Source: Pelagibacterium limicola (GTDB lineage: Bacteria; Pseudomonadota; Alphaproteobacteria; Rhizobiales; Devosiaceae). Taken from it: a stretch of DNA of 64,000 nucleotides. Positions 16,836 through 25,709 of the stretch are shown here, one piece after another. Numbering within the stretch: the first letter of the stretch is position 1; each line of letters opens with the position of its first letter. The notes under the pieces were generated by a model. It had not been told where the DNA came from and did not search any database. It saw only the letters and a program-made list of their open reading frames with translations. Made by a program: the position numbers and the translations under genes. Location: NCBI RefSeq assembly GCF_015694405.1, contig NZ_JADQDB010000003.1, forward strand, positions 491,698 through 555,697, in the 5' to 3' direction.

Positions 16836-17288
16836 TTACCCAAACTCCATGGGCTTGGCGCCTTCCGCCATCCAGCCGGCAGTTCCAGCCGCGCGGGGTC
16901 CTCTGGCGACTGGAGAGAGCCCAAAATGGGCGGCGAGATGATCGAGCCCGATACGCAGGACGAGCTTGGCGCTGCGGCGGGGCCAGCCGCGCTCGGCTTC
17001 GATGGCCTGTAAGCCTTTTTCATAGCAGCAGACGTCCATCACGACCGACGCACAATCGGCGGGGAGAAGCCGGTGGATTTGGGCGAGAGCGGCGCGGGCG
17101 TCTGCGGCCATATCCGTGATCTGGCCGTGCACGCCCGTGTTCCGGCCCGCCGCCGGCTGGGGCGTATATCGTATCGTCGTGCGTTGCATGAGGTGCGCGC
17201 GCTCGAACAGCCGGGCCACCCGGCGCGCCGCTTCGAGGTGGTGCGGCTCGAGAAAGCCGAGCCGCATGGCCGGTTCAGAGCCCGGCAT
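16836..17288 (-). CDS. DUF6456 domain protein
   Basis: A 150-residue alphaproteobacterial protein carrying the DUF6456 domain: ARRVARLFERAHL, ITDMAADARAALAQIHRLLP, VVMDVCCYEKGLQAIEAERGWPRRSAKLVLRIGLDHLAAHFGL (conserved stretches at about residues 20-120). The start at 17288 has GGAGG upstream. A longer open frame up to 17648 is only a shadow of the preceding HTH gene, which it overlaps by 14 nt in another frame. Function unknown; the partner gene suggests a DNA-linked role. Confidence 0.8.
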   Translation of the reverse strand: MPGSEPAMRLGFLEPHHLEAARRVARLFERAHLMQRTTIRYTPQPAAGRNTGVHGQITDMAADARAALAQIHRLLPADCASVVMDVCCYEKGLQAIEAERGWPRRSAKLVLRIGLDHLAAHFGLSPVARGPRAAGTAGWMAEGAKPMEFG

Positions 17289-17640
17289 CCACCCGCCCTC
17301 CACAGCCTCGGTTCCGCGCAGCGTCGAGCCCCGCATTGATCCGGTCTTCGAGCCCTTGAATCTCGGTGTCGAAGGCCGGGTCTTCCCGGGCATCCTCGAT
17401 CCGCGCGCAGGCATGGGAAACCGTGGTCCGGTCGCGGCCGAAATAGTGGCCGACCTCGGTGAGGTTGAGCCCGAGCAGGACGTGGCACAGATACATGGCG
17501 ATCTGGCGGGATGCCGCCACCGCCGCCCGCGACCGGGTGGGCTGCAAGAGTTCGTTTCTGGCGACCCCCTTATGGGCCGCAACAATCTGTACCACCGAAG
17601 CGCAGGGCCGTTCCGCCGCTTCCACCTTTCGCCGTTCCAT
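17275..17640 (-). CDS. Small HTH protein with a DnaA domain IV-like region
   Basis: A 121-residue protein whose centre (residues about 46-83, QIAMYLCHVLLGLNLTEVGHYF then GRDRTTVSHACARIED) closely resembles the DNA-binding domain IV of DnaA, including the D-R-T-T-V-x-H-A signature. It lacks the DnaA ATPase, so it is probably a small DNA-binding protein rather than a replication initiator. AAGGTGG precedes the ATG. It overlaps the DUF6456 gene by 14 nt, so translation is probably coupled. An AT-rich partial palindrome upstream (17660-17675) may be its operator. Confidence 0.85.
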   Translation of the reverse strand: MERRKVEAAERPCASVVQIVAAHKGVARNELLQPTRSRAAVAASRQIAMYLCHVLLGLNLTEVGHYFGRDRTTVSHACARIEDAREDPAFDTEIQGLEDRINAGLDAARNRGCGGRVDAGL

Positions 17641-17659
17641 AGGACCACCTTCTCATATG

Positions 17660-17675
17660 TAGGATATAATTCCTA
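17660..17675. promoter_or_regulatory. AT-rich palindrome upstream of the HTH gene
   Basis: TAGGA-TATAAT-TCCTA lies 20-35 nt upstream of the ATG at 17640, within an AT-rich island in otherwise GC-rich DNA. It may be a promoter -10 region and/or operator. Confidence 0.35.
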
Positions 17676-17806
17676 TATAGAAAGTGGAGTGGGCGGGGAT
17701 AAGTCGGTAGCCTCGGGATCAATGATGACGCATGCAGCGGGCGGCTTGGGCTCGCACCCGGCGGAAGGCGGATGCTCGGCAATGCCCTTCTGGCATCGTC
17801 AAACGC

Positions 17807-17833
17807 AAAAAGGCCACCCGGAGGTGGCCTTTT
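17807..17833 (-). terminator. Rho-independent terminator of mucR
   Basis: On the minus strand a GGCCACC/GGTGGCC stem with loop TCCG is followed by TTTTT. It begins 27 nt past the mucR stop. The A-rich side also allows function in the opposite direction. Confidence 0.85.
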
Positions 17834-17859
17834 GTAAGAACGGTGGCGCGCCGGGGGCG

Positions 17860-18282
17860 TCAACCGGCCTTGCGGCCCAGACCGTTGTCCTTGGCGAGCT
17901 TGGACCGGGTCGCCGAATAGGAAGGGGCGACCATCGGGTAGTCAGCAGGCAGACCCCACTTTTCGCGGTATTCTTCCGGCGAAAGATTATAGTGCGTCCG
18001 CAAGTGCCGCTTGAGCGACTTGAACTTCTTTCCGTCTTCGAGGCAAACGATGTAGTCGCTGGTTACCGACTTCCGGACCGGCACCGCAGGCTTCTTTTCT
18101 TCTGCCGGTTCGCCGGCTTCTTGCTTGTTCAAGCCTTTCAGAGCAGCATAAACTTCCGTAATCAGCTTGGGAAGATCGCCAGGAGCAACGGGATTGTTGC
18201 TGACATAGGCGGAAACGATTTCCGAGCTCAACTCTACAAATTCGAACTCAACCGTCGTATCCGCGGTCGCGGGCGTCGTCAT
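17860..18282 (-). CDS. mucR: MucR/Ros-family transcriptional regulator
   Basis: Global regulator of the Ros/MucR family, which in rhizobia and Brucella controls exopolysaccharide, motility and cell-cycle genes. The 140-residue protein has an N-terminal oligomerisation part and a zinc-finger-like domain. The ligands are C80 and D83 (CLED in place of C-x-x-C, as in many MucR proteins) with H93 and H97 (KRHLRTH), followed by YNLSPEEYREKWGLP. I chose the ATG at 18282, preceded by AAAGGA; longer readings lack a site. The 135-bp AT-richer upstream region is where MucR autoregulation is expected. Confidence 0.93.
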   Translation of the reverse strand: MTTPATADTTVEFEFVELSSEIVSAYVSNNPVAPGDLPKLITEVYAALKGLNKQEAGEPAEEKKPAVPVRKSVTSDYIVCLEDGKKFKSLKRHLRTHYNLSPEEYREKWGLPADYPMVAPSYSATRSKLAKDNGLGRKAG

Positions 18283-18417
18283 TACATATCCTTTCTGGCC
18301 GGGGGTGCCATTATTTCCTTGGGAGCGAGGAAACCTCGTCGCATCCATGGGACGGATTATTATTATTTCCTATCCAACGCAAGCATGCCAGCACTTCTTG
18401 GCAGAAATTTGGGTGAA

Positions 18418-18774
18418 CTATTGTTTACTTGGACTTGCACTATGCGTTTCAAGTTCATTGAGGTGCGTCTTGGGGTGGGGCTTATATCCTGCCATGAACG
18501 CGGCGCGGGCCAGCAGATGTGCTGATATCGGCGCCGTGAGCATGAAGAACACGATCCCCACGAGAGCGCGGAGGATAACCGCGAAATCGAACGAAACGAG
18601 GGCAATGGCAACGAGCACGGCCCCCGACCCCACGGTGCCGGCCTTGGACGCCGCGTGCGTGCGCGTATATAGATCGGGCAAGCGCAGAAGGCCGATAACG
18701 GCAAGCAGGCTGAACATCGCGCCGATAATCACCAGCAGGCCGGCGAGATAGTTGAGGGCTTCGACAACGATCAT
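18418..18774 (-). CDS. mrpG: Mrp Na+/H+ antiporter subunit G
   Basis: A 118-residue last subunit of the Mrp complex, with three membrane helices and the MnhG signature ([30 protein letters not shown]). The start overlaps the mrpF stop as ATGA. It is needed for assembly of the multi-subunit cation/proton antiporter in the inner membrane. Confidence 0.93.
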   Translation of the reverse strand: MIVVEALNYLAGLLVIIGAMFSLLAVIGLLRLPDLYTRTHAASKAGTVGSGAVLVAIALVSFDFAVILRALVGIVFFMLTAPISAHLLARAAFMAGYKPHPKTHLNELETHSASPSKQ

Positions 18775-19097
18775 CGGCGGGCCTCCGGCCTGGATTCTTC
18801 CTCGGACGAGGCCTGGCTGATCTGCCAGCGTTGCAGGATGAAGCGCGCAAAGGCGACGGTCGACAGGAAGCCGACGAGCCCGAGCGCAATGGCGATATCG
18901 AGATAGAGCATGAAGCCCGTCCTCAGCGCGATGACCGCGATATAACCGATGACGACGGCGATGAGCATGTCGAGCGCGAGAACCCTGTCGGGCAGCGAAG
19001 GGCCGACCGTGATCCGGTAGATGGTCAGGAGAAACGCAAGCGTCAGTAATCCCAGCGAGATCGTCGTTGCGAAATGGAGAAATTCTGCGCCGCTCAT
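18771..19097 (-). CDS. mrpF: Mrp Na+/H+ antiporter subunit F
   Basis: A 108-residue three-helix membrane protein with the conserved [18 protein letters not shown] segment of MnhF/PhaF. ATGA overlaps occur at both ends (with mrpE and mrpG), showing tight translational coupling. A longer open frame in the same phase is an extension without support. Confidence 0.93.
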   Translation of the reverse strand: MSGAEFLHFATTISLGLLTLAFLLTIYRITVGPSLPDRVLALDMLIAVVIGYIAVIALRTGFMLYLDIAIALGLVGFLSTVAFARFILQRWQISQASSEEESRPEARR

Positions 19098-19576
19098 CTC
19101 TCGAAGACCTCGATGATTTTCGCCTCGAACCCATCCCGGATCGACCGGATGGTCGCCCCCTTGTCGGTGAGATCGATGGCGTGGACGAACAGGACCGAAC
19201 GGTCCTCGGACACGTCCACCGACAGCGTCCCCGGCGTGAGCGTGATGAGATTGGCGAGCAAGGTGATCTCCTGGTCGGACTTTACCGTCAGCGGATAGGC
19301 GAAGATGGCCGGGCGCACCTTGGCGTGCATGTTGGGGGAAGCGACGAGCACCGCCACCCGCCAAGCCGAGAGGACGAGCTCGTAAAAGAACAGCAGCGCG
19401 AGCCGGACCGCCCGGCCGAGGCGCCGCAAGATGTAGGGGCGATCCACCCGGTCGCGGATAAACAGGGCCGCAGCCGCGCCAACGACGGCGCCGAGCAGCA
19501 GGTTCATGAGGGTGAACGTGCCCGTGATCGACGCCCAAATGAGCGCAAGCACAACGACGAGAAGCACGAACGTCAT
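19094..19576 (-). CDS. mrpE: Mrp Na+/H+ antiporter subunit E
   Basis: A 160-residue subunit with two N-terminal membrane helices and a cytoplasmic domain containing the family segment [28 protein letters not shown] (residues about 100-128). It overlaps mrpD and mrpF by 4 nt each. Confidence 0.93.
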   Translation of the reverse strand: MTFVLLVVVLALIWASITGTFTLMNLLLGAVVGAAAALFIRDRVDRPYILRRLGRAVRLALLFFYELVLSAWRVAVLVASPNMHAKVRPAIFAYPLTVKSDQEITLLANLITLTPGTLSVDVSEDRSVLFVHAIDLTDKGATIRSIRDGFEAKIIEVFER

Positions 19577-21156
19577 GGGCGGTTCACCTCCGCGAATACG
19601 GCATCAATATAGCGCGTGGGGTCCAGCATGTCGAAACCGGCCATGCCGCTGGCGGTAAACAGCCAGTTGGGGAAGAGGCCCAGCACGACGATGAGGGCGA
19701 CAAGGACGACGGTCGAGCCGAGCGCATAGCGTTTTTCGGCACCGGTCAGTGCGCGCAACATGGTGTTGGGTTGTTCGGACCGCTCTCCCTCCGGACCATT
19801 CCGCCAGAACACGTGGGCCCATATGCGGCTGGCGGCCATCAGGGTGAGGAGCGAATTGAGCAGCAAACCCGCCACAAGGAACCATTGTCCTGCCCTCACC
19901 CCGCCCTCGACCAGCAACAGCTTGGGCCAGAAGCCCAGGAACGGCGGCAGCCCGGCCACCGCGAAAACAAGCACGACAAAGACGATGGAAAGCGGAGCGT
20001 TGGCCGCATAGATCCCGCCCATCAGCCGGATATCCTGGGTACCGCTCATTTTCTCGACGACGCCCGCCGCGAGATAGAATGCGGTAAGGGTCAGGATGGA
20101 ATGGGTGGCGTAGAGCACCGCGCCACCGATGCCGTGCTGCGTTCCGAGAGCCAGGCCGGCGAACAAGGCACCGATGCCTCCGATGACGAGAAAGCCGATG
20201 GCGCGGCGAATATTGGTCTGCGCCAGCGCGCCGAGCGGCCCCAACAACATGGTGGCCAGCGCCACGGCGGCGATGACGGGCTCGAGCATGAGCCGGCCTT
20301 CGGGAAGCACAACCATCAGCACGCGGATCGCCGCGTAGGCGCCCACCTTGGTCAACAGGCCGCCGAACAGGGCCGACACGGAAATGGCGGGCGTATGATA
20401 GGAGGCCGGCAACCAGGCGTTGGCAGGAAACGCCGCCGCCTTCATGCCGAAGGCAAAGAGGAACAGCGCCGCCACCGTCAGCATGGCCCCGAGCGGGAGA
20501 TCGTCCGCCTTGCTCGCGAGATCGGCGAAGTTGAGGGTGCCCGTCAGCCCGTAAAGATAGGCGATGGCCATCAGAAAGAAGCTGGTGGCGAGGAAATTGA
20601 GAAAGCCGTATTTCACCGCGCCGTCGAGCTGGACCTTCCGTCCGCCCAGAACGATCAATCCGAAGGACGAGATGAGCATGACCTCGAACCAGACGTAGAG
20701 GTTGAAGACGTCCCCTGTCAGGAACGACCCGCACACGCCGCCGAGCAAAAGCAGCAGCAGGGGATAAAAGCCGAAGCGATGCTCGCGACTGTCGATCTCG
20801 CTCTGGGCGTAAAAGACAACAACGAGCGCGGAGACGGAGGCGGCGAGGCTGAACAGCGCGCCCGTCATGTCGGCGGCAAAGCTGATCCCGAACGGGGGGA
20901 GCCACCTGCCCATGGTCATGGCGAGGGGTCCGGCTTCGAACACCCGCATCACGAGATAGATGTTAGAGACGACGATTGCCGCGACAAAAGCGGCGGCGAA
21001 GGCGACCTGCATGTCGCGCCGCCCACGCAGCATGACCAGAAGGCCCGCGCCGACCAGCGCCAGTGCAACCGGCCAGACGACGACCCAATCGGCCGCCGGG
21101 GTGGCCGATTCAATCATCGCAGGGGGCAGATCGAGGGATTCGTACGGGCTCGCCAT
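19573..21156 (-). CDS. mrpD: Mrp Na+/H+ antiporter subunit D
   Basis: A 527-residue subunit homologous to NuoN/NuoM of complex I, with about 14 transmembrane helices, and a proposed proton/cation pathway subunit. Visible landmarks: [42 protein letters not shown] (key lysine in FGMKAA) and [13 protein letters not shown]. The start at 21156 is 14 nt after the mrpC stop, and the 3' end overlaps mrpE as ATGA. Confidence 0.94.
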   Translation of the reverse strand: MASPYESLDLPPAMIESATPAADWVVVWPVALALVGAGLLVMLRGRRDMQVAFAAAFVAAIVVSNIYLVMRVFEAGPLAMTMGRWLPPFGISFAADMTGALFSLAASVSALVVVFYAQSEIDSREHRFGFYPLLLLLLGGVCGSFLTGDVFNLYVWFEVMLISSFGLIVLGGRKVQLDGAVKYGFLNFLATSFFLMAIAYLYGLTGTLNFADLASKADDLPLGAMLTVAALFLFAFGMKAAAFPANAWLPASYHTPAISVSALFGGLLTKVGAYAAIRVLMVVLPEGRLMLEPVIAAVALATMLLGPLGALAQTNIRRAIGFLVIGGIGALFAGLALGTQHGIGGAVLYATHSILTLTAFYLAAGVVEKMSGTQDIRLMGGIYAANAPLSIVFVVLVFAVAGLPPFLGFWPKLLLVEGGVRAGQWFLVAGLLLNSLLTLMAASRIWAHVFWRNGPEGERSEQPNTMLRALTGAEKRYALGSTVVLVALIVVLGLFPNWLFTASGMAGFDMLDPTRYIDAVFAEVNRP

Positions 21157-21170
21157 CTCTTGTCGTTATC

Positions 21171-21548
21171 CTAGTAGCTCAGGGGCGGGCGCGGCGCGTC
21201 TTCGGGCTCGGCCAGGCGCATGGTGTCGGTGTTGTCGGCGTCCAGTTCCTGGTAGGCCCGATAGCCGAGCACGAGCAGGAAGGCGAAAAGCGCAAAGCCG
21301 ATCACGATGGCGGTGAGGATCAGCGCCTGGGGCAGCGGATTGGCCGATCCCGCAAGCGGCACATATTCGCCCGCCGGGATGATGGGCGGCACCTCGGCGG
21401 TGAGCCGCCCGGCCGTGAAGAGCACCAGATTGACCGCGTTCCCGATCACCACGATGCCAAGCAGCATGCGGATGATCGATTTGGAGAGCAGCAGGTAAAC
21501 GGCAACTGCAAAGAAAACGGCGACGAGGCCGACAAGGGCGATTTCCAT
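21171..21548 (-). CDS. mrpC: Mrp Na+/H+ antiporter subunit C
   Basis: A 125-residue NuoK-like subunit with three transmembrane helices: ALVGLVAVFFAVAVYLLL, IIRMLLGIVVIGNAVNLVLF and ALILTAIVIGFALFAFLLVLG. The start codon overlaps the mrpB stop by one nucleotide (TGATG). Confidence 0.93.
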   Translation of the reverse strand: MEIALVGLVAVFFAVAVYLLLSKSIIRMLLGIVVIGNAVNLVLFTAGRLTAEVPPIIPAGEYVPLAGSANPLPQALILTAIVIGFALFAFLLVLGYRAYQELDADNTDTMRLAEPEDAPRPPLSY

Positions 21549-21970
21549 CAGTAATGCTCCTCATCATTCTCGAGCGTGAGTGCAATCGTCGCGACGGCTC
21601 CCACGACCACGGCATAGACCCCGATATCGAAGATCAACGGCGTCGAAAGCGCGATTTCCTGGCCCTCGAGCTCAAATATCCACCAGAGCCCGGTGAGGAA
21701 CGGCGCATCGACGAACAGCGGCATGAGGCCGGCGAGGGTGGCGATGAAAACGCCGAATCCCGCCAGCACGATGGGATGGATCACCATGGCCCTGCGCACC
21801 TCGGCGACACCGCAGGCAATACCATAGACCGCGAGGCCGGACGCACCGATCAGCCCGCCGATGAAGCCGCCGCCCGGCTCGTTATGGCCGCGCAGGAGCA
21901 CGAAAATCGAAAAGACCAGCATTAGCGCCGCGATGCCGGGCGCGACCGTGCGGAAGATGACCGTGTTCAT
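21548..21970 (-). CDS. mrpB: Mrp Na+/H+ antiporter subunit B
   Basis: A 140-residue subunit with four helices and the MnhB signature ([17 protein letters not shown]). The start overlaps the mrpA stop (ATGA). A separate mrpB, together with the long mrpA, gives the complete seven-gene (group 1) operon. Confidence 0.93.
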   Translation of the reverse strand: MNTVIFRTVAPGIAALMLVFSIFVLLRGHNEPGGGFIGGLIGASGLAVYGIACGVAEVRRAMVIHPIVLAGFGVFIATLAGLMPLFVDAPFLTGLWWIFELEGQEIALSTPLIFDIGVYAVVVGAVATIALTLENDEEHY

Positions 21971-24396
21971 GCCGAAGCCTTCCTGCGGCGTTTTGCGGGA
22001 ACGGGTGGAGCCGGCGGCGCGAAGCGATTGCGCGCCCGCACGCGAATGATCGCCAGAATGGCGAGACCGGCCGCCATCACCACCGAGATTTCACCCAGCG
22101 TATCGATGGCGCGGTAATCGACGAGGATCACGTTGACAATGTTGCGCCCGTGGGCGATGGGCGCGCTGGTGGCCTGGAAGAATTCGGTCAGCGACAGATC
22201 GAGGTCGACGGCAAGCACGGCCACCAGCACGATGGCAAAGCCGGACGCAACGGCGACCGACACCACCCCATCGCGTACCGCTTCCTCGATCTCGCGGTGA
22301 TCCTTGCTGTCGAGGTGCAGCCTTGTCATCACCAGCGCAAGAATGATGACCGACAGGGTCTCCACCATGAACTGGGTGAAGGCGAGATCGGGTGCGCCGA
22401 ACAGCAGGAAGATCAGCGCCACGGCAAAACCCTGAATGCCCAGGGCGACGATGGCGACGAGACGGGTGCGTGCGAACAGCACGGCCAGCAGGCCGACCAC
22501 CGCAATGAGGATGGCGCCCCACTCGTAATAGGTGAGGACCGGGATGTCCGGAATTTGGGGCAGCGTGCCGGTGACGATCATCGGCAGGTAGAGCACCAGC
22601 GCGAGGGTCACGAAAACGATGAGCAGATAAATCTCGAGCCTTCCGTTGTGGAGCGTGCGGGTGATGGCGTCGGCGGTGCGGATGAGGCTGGAGATGACCC
22701 AATCGAACCCGATGTCGAAGGTCCAGCCGATGGCATTGCCCGCCCGGCGCAGGGCCGAACGCACGGCATCGACCCGCCAGACCAGCAGCCCGCCCAATAC
22801 CCAGGTGGCGATTGACGCCCAAACGGCCGGATTGGTGATATCGAAGGCGAGATAGAGATGGGCGTCGATGACGTTGTTGTAGATGGCCCCCCCCACGGGA
22901 TCGAGGAGGTTGGTATTGAGCCAGCCAGTAAAGAGGCCCGCGATCAACCCCAGAACCGACAGCACGACCGGACCCGCGAGAAGAGCGGGCGAACCTTCGT
23001 GGGGTTCGTGCGGCGTGGGCTTTTCAGGCCCAAGGAACGGCTTGAAGGCGATGAGCAGGCCGACGGTCATCATCAGCGCATTGCCGACGATGAGAACGGC
23101 GAGAAAGAGCAGATCGGGCCAGACGCCCTGGGTCATGGCGAGGTATATTTCCTCCTTGGCGAGGAAACCCAGCGCGATGGGGAAACCGGCCATCGAGACC
23201 GCCGAGAGGATCGCGGCGACGAAGGTCACCGGCATGGCTTCGCGCAGCCCGCCAAGGGCTGTGATGTCGCGCGTGCCGGTGCCATGGTCGATGGTCCCGG
23301 CGATCATGAACATCGCGCCCTTGAACAGCGAATGCGCGCAGAGGTACAGCACGGCGCCAAGGATCGCTTCCTTGGTGCCGAAACCGATCAGCATGACGAG
23401 CAGGCCGAGCGAGCCGAGCGTGGTATAGGCCAGCATCTGCTTGAGGTCTGTCTGGCGCACGGCCAGCGCGCCGCCCACGAGGAGAGTCGTGCCGCCGAAG
23501 AGGGTCAGGATCCAGAACCACTGGTCCGTACCGCCAAGGATGGGGTTCATGCGCGCGAGGAGGTAGACGCCCGCCTTCACCATGGTCGCAGAGTGCAGAT
23601 AGGCCGAAACCGGGGTCGGCGCTTCCATCGCGTTGGGCAGCCAGAAATGAAGCGGCACCTGCGCGGACTTGGCGAACGCGCCGACGATGACCATCAGCAT
23701 GATCGGCTGATAGAAGGAATGCTGTTGAACGAGCCCCGCCGTCGTCAAAAGCCCGGACAGCGAGTTCTGGCCGGTGACGACGTTGAGCGCGATGAGCCCG
23801 GCGAGGAGGACCAACCCGCCCCCACCGGTCACGACCAGTGCCTGGAAGGCGGCGCGGCGCGCGGCCTGCCGAGAATGGTCAAACCCGATCAGCAGGAACG
23901 AGGTGATCGAGGTCAGTTCCCAGAAGATGAAGAGCGTAAAGAGGTTGTCGGCGAGTACGAGCCCGAGCATCGAGCCCATGAACATCAGGATGTAGGAAAA
24001 GAACCGGCCCTGATGGGGATGACCGGCGAGATAGGCGCCCGAATAGATGACGATAAAGGTGCCGATGCCCGAGATCAGCAGTCCGAAAGTGAGGCTCAGC
24101 CCATCGACAAAGAACGAGAAGCTGATCCCGTAGGCAGGAATCCAGCTCAAGCCGGCGCGCAGGATGGTGTTTTCCGAGACGGGACCGATGAAGCCCAGCA
24201 AAAGCACGAAGATCGACGCGGGGATGATCGCCAGCACCCAGCCCGCGAGCGGACCGGTGAACTTCTTGATCCACGGCGCAAGAAGAGCCGCAAGAAACGG
24301 GGCAATCGAAATCAGCGCGATGGAAACGTCGATGCTGGGACCCAAAATTTCCCCCGGAATTGTCAATGTATCGTTCGAGCGAGCCGAAACCCGCAT
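21967..24396 (-). CDS. mrpA: Mrp Na+/H+ antiporter subunit A
   Basis: An 809-residue subunit. The N-terminal two thirds is NuoL-like ([49 protein letters not shown]). The C-terminal part has the MbhD/MbhE-like helices seen in full-length MrpA ([19 protein letters not shown]). It is the first gene of the mrpABCDEFG operon, which exports Na+ (and other cations) in exchange for protons for pH and salt tolerance. Its promoter must lie in the 155-bp gap shared with divergent msrB. The exact start is uncertain by some residues. Confidence 0.93.
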   Translation of the reverse strand: MRVSARSNDTLTIPGEILGPSIDVSIALISIAPFLAALLAPWIKKFTGPLAGWVLAIIPASIFVLLLGFIGPVSENTILRAGLSWIPAYGISFSFFVDGLSLTFGLLISGIGTFIVIYSGAYLAGHPHQGRFFSYILMFMGSMLGLVLADNLFTLFIFWELTSITSFLLIGFDHSRQAARRAAFQALVVTGGGGLVLLAGLIALNVVTGQNSLSGLLTTAGLVQQHSFYQPIMLMVIVGAFAKSAQVPLHFWLPNAMEAPTPVSAYLHSATMVKAGVYLLARMNPILGGTDQWFWILTLFGGTTLLVGGALAVRQTDLKQMLAYTTLGSLGLLVMLIGFGTKEAILGAVLYLCAHSLFKGAMFMIAGTIDHGTGTRDITALGGLREAMPVTFVAAILSAVSMAGFPIALGFLAKEEIYLAMTQGVWPDLLFLAVLIVGNALMMTVGLLIAFKPFLGPEKPTPHEPHEGSPALLAGPVVLSVLGLIAGLFTGWLNTNLLDPVGGAIYNNVIDAHLYLAFDITNPAVWASIATWVLGGLLVWRVDAVRSALRRAGNAIGWTFDIGFDWVISSLIRTADAITRTLHNGRLEIYLLIVFVTLALVLYLPMIVTGTLPQIPDIPVLTYYEWGAILIAVVGLLAVLFARTRLVAIVALGIQGFAVALIFLLFGAPDLAFTQFMVETLSVIILALVMTRLHLDSKDHREIEEAVRDGVVSVAVASGFAIVLVAVLAVDLDLSLTEFFQATSAPIAHGRNIVNVILVDYRAIDTLGEISVVMAAGLAILAIIRVRARNRFAPPAPPVPAKRRRKASA

Positions 24397-24551
24397 CAGA
24401 ATCAGGCGGCAAGATTAGCGCGCTGGTCCCCAAGCTCAACCGAAACCGGAAGACTTATGCGGGGAACCTGACGTTGATCCGCAAAGTTGTGAACACCATA
24501 TAGATGCAAAACGCTATACATGAAGCATCAAACAGGCGAGCGGGGTCCAAA

Positions 24552-24950
24552 ATGGCCGATATGAAAGCAGTTTCCAACCAGGAATGGCGCGATAAATTGA
24601 CGCCCGAGCAGTTCCACGTCACCCGCGAGCACGGGACCGAACGCGCCTTCTCACATCCTTTCAATACCGAAAAGCGCGAGGGCACCTATTATTGCGTCTG
24701 CTGTGGCGTGCCGCTTTTCACCTCGGACGCGAAATACGATTCCGGCTCAGGCTGGCCGAGCTTTTTCCAGCCGGTCTCTGAAGGCGCCATTGTCGAAATC
24801 GACGATCGCAGCCACTTCATGCGCCGCACCGAAATCCGCTGCGCCAATTGCGACGCACATCTGGGGCATGTGTTCCCTGATGGGCCGGCGCCGACGGGAT
24901 TGCGCTATTGCACGAACGGGCTGGCGCTGGAGTTCGAGGAGAAGGGGTAG
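24552..24950 (+). CDS. msrB: Peptide-methionine (R)-S-oxide reductase
   Basis: Repairs methionine-R-sulfoxide in proteins. The 132-residue protein has zinc cysteines C48/C51 and C97/C100 (CVCC, CANC) and catalytic C120 in [11 protein letters not shown]. The conserved [11 protein letters not shown] is present. I start at the ATG at 24552 (GGGG upstream); an ATG at 24504 would add 16 atypical residues. It is divergent from mrpA. Confidence 0.94.
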   Translation: MADMKAVSNQEWRDKLTPEQFHVTREHGTERAFSHPFNTEKREGTYYCVCCGVPLFTSDAKYDSGSGWPSFFQPVSEGAIVEIDDRSHFMRRTEIRCANCDAHLGHVFPDGPAPTGLRYCTNGLALEFEEKG

Positions 24951-24960
24951 GACAGCCTGG

Positions 24961-25380
24961 CTAGCCGCCGACCCAGTTTTCGATCTGCAATTTCGTGACA
25001 CGGGCAAGTTCGCGCGTGTTGTTCGTCACCAGCACGCAATCGGCCGCCAACGCATGCCCTGCAATCATCATGTCATTGCCGCCGATGGGTGTACCCTTGG
25101 CTGCCAGTTCCTGCTTGATGCGGGCTGCGAGGGTCGCAGCCTGGGCGTCCCAGGGCAGAATTGCCGAGAGGCGCGCAACAAAAGACTCGACCAGCTTTGC
25201 ATGACGAGGCGATGCGTTGCGGCCTACCGTTCCCAGGAGCATTTCGTAGTAGGTGATGACCGAAATGACGATCCTATCCTGGCTTTCCACCGCATGCTGC
25301 AACCTTTCCAATACCGACGCCCGGCGTTCGCGCATGATGTATGAACAGATATTGGTGTCGAGCATATAGGTGGCAGGCAT
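24961..25380 (-). CDS. vapC: VapC-family PIN-domain toxin
   Basis: A PIN-domain ribonuclease toxin of 139 residues. The acidic active site is visible: D8 (LDTN), E46 (YYEMLLG) and D103 (GNDMMIAGHA), plus VTNNTRE near the C-terminus. The start codon overlaps the stop of the upstream antitoxin gene by one nucleotide, the usual vapBC coupling. Family members cut tRNA or rRNA when released from VapB. Confidence 0.9.
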   Translation of the reverse strand: MPATYMLDTNICSYIMRERRASVLERLQHAVESQDRIVISVITYYEMLLGTVGRNASPRHAKLVESFVARLSAILPWDAQAATLAARIKQELAAKGTPIGGNDMMIAGHALAADCVLVTNNTRELARVTKLQIENWVGG

Positions 25381-25628
25381 CAGGGCTTGTCATCGCTTTC
25401 AAGCGAGAACCGCCCCTCTTCGATCAGGTTCGGCCGCTCCTGCATAAAATCGGAATCCGCAGGTGTTTCATCCATAAACGACAGCCAGTCCGGACGAACG
25501 GGACGCAGCACGAGGGTATCGCCCTTTCGTTCGATCGACAGTTCGGTTACGCCTTCAAATTCAAAGTCTTTTGGAAGACGAATCGCCTGATTACGATTGT
25601 TGCGAAAGATCGATACGGTGCGGATCAC
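25380..25628 (-). CDS. vapB: VapB-type antitoxin (GTG start)
   Basis: An 82-residue antitoxin of the AbrB-like fold. The N-terminal TVSIFRNNRNQAIRLPKDFEF is the VapB DNA-binding signature, and the C-terminal tail should neutralise VapC. I chose the GTG at 25628 because AAAGGAGG sits 6 nt upstream. An ATG eight codons earlier would place that site inside the gene. An inverted repeat at 25657-25675 is a likely autoregulatory operator. Confidence 0.87.
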   Translation of the reverse strand: MIRTVSIFRNNRNQAIRLPKDFEFEGVTELSIERKGDTLVLRPVRPDWLSFMDETPADSDFMQERPNLIEEGRFSLESDDKP

Positions 25629-25656
25629 GATGGCCTCCTTTATGTTCTCCATATAA

Positions 25657-25675
25657 ACATATGCCGTGTATATGT
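25657..25675. promoter_or_regulatory. Candidate VapB operator
   Basis: ACATAT/ATATGT arms with a 7-nt spacer, about 30 nt upstream of the vapB GTG in an AT-rich stretch. Toxin-antitoxin pairs of this type repress their own promoter by binding such repeats. Confidence 0.45.
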
Positions 25676-25709
25676 CAATCTATTGCCCCTCCATTTCCGA
25701 GCTTAGCCC

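Noticed and set aside
16836..17648. One 270-residue protein joining an HTH part to DUF6456
   Set aside because: The first 120 residues in this frame are non-sense relative to the DnaA-like HTH gene in the neighbouring frame, and a good ribosome-binding site precedes 17288.
22858..24471. A 537-codon open frame on the plus strand
   Set aside because: It lies entirely antisense to mrpA, is rich in charged low-complexity residues typical of GC-rich shadow frames, and has no recognisable domain.
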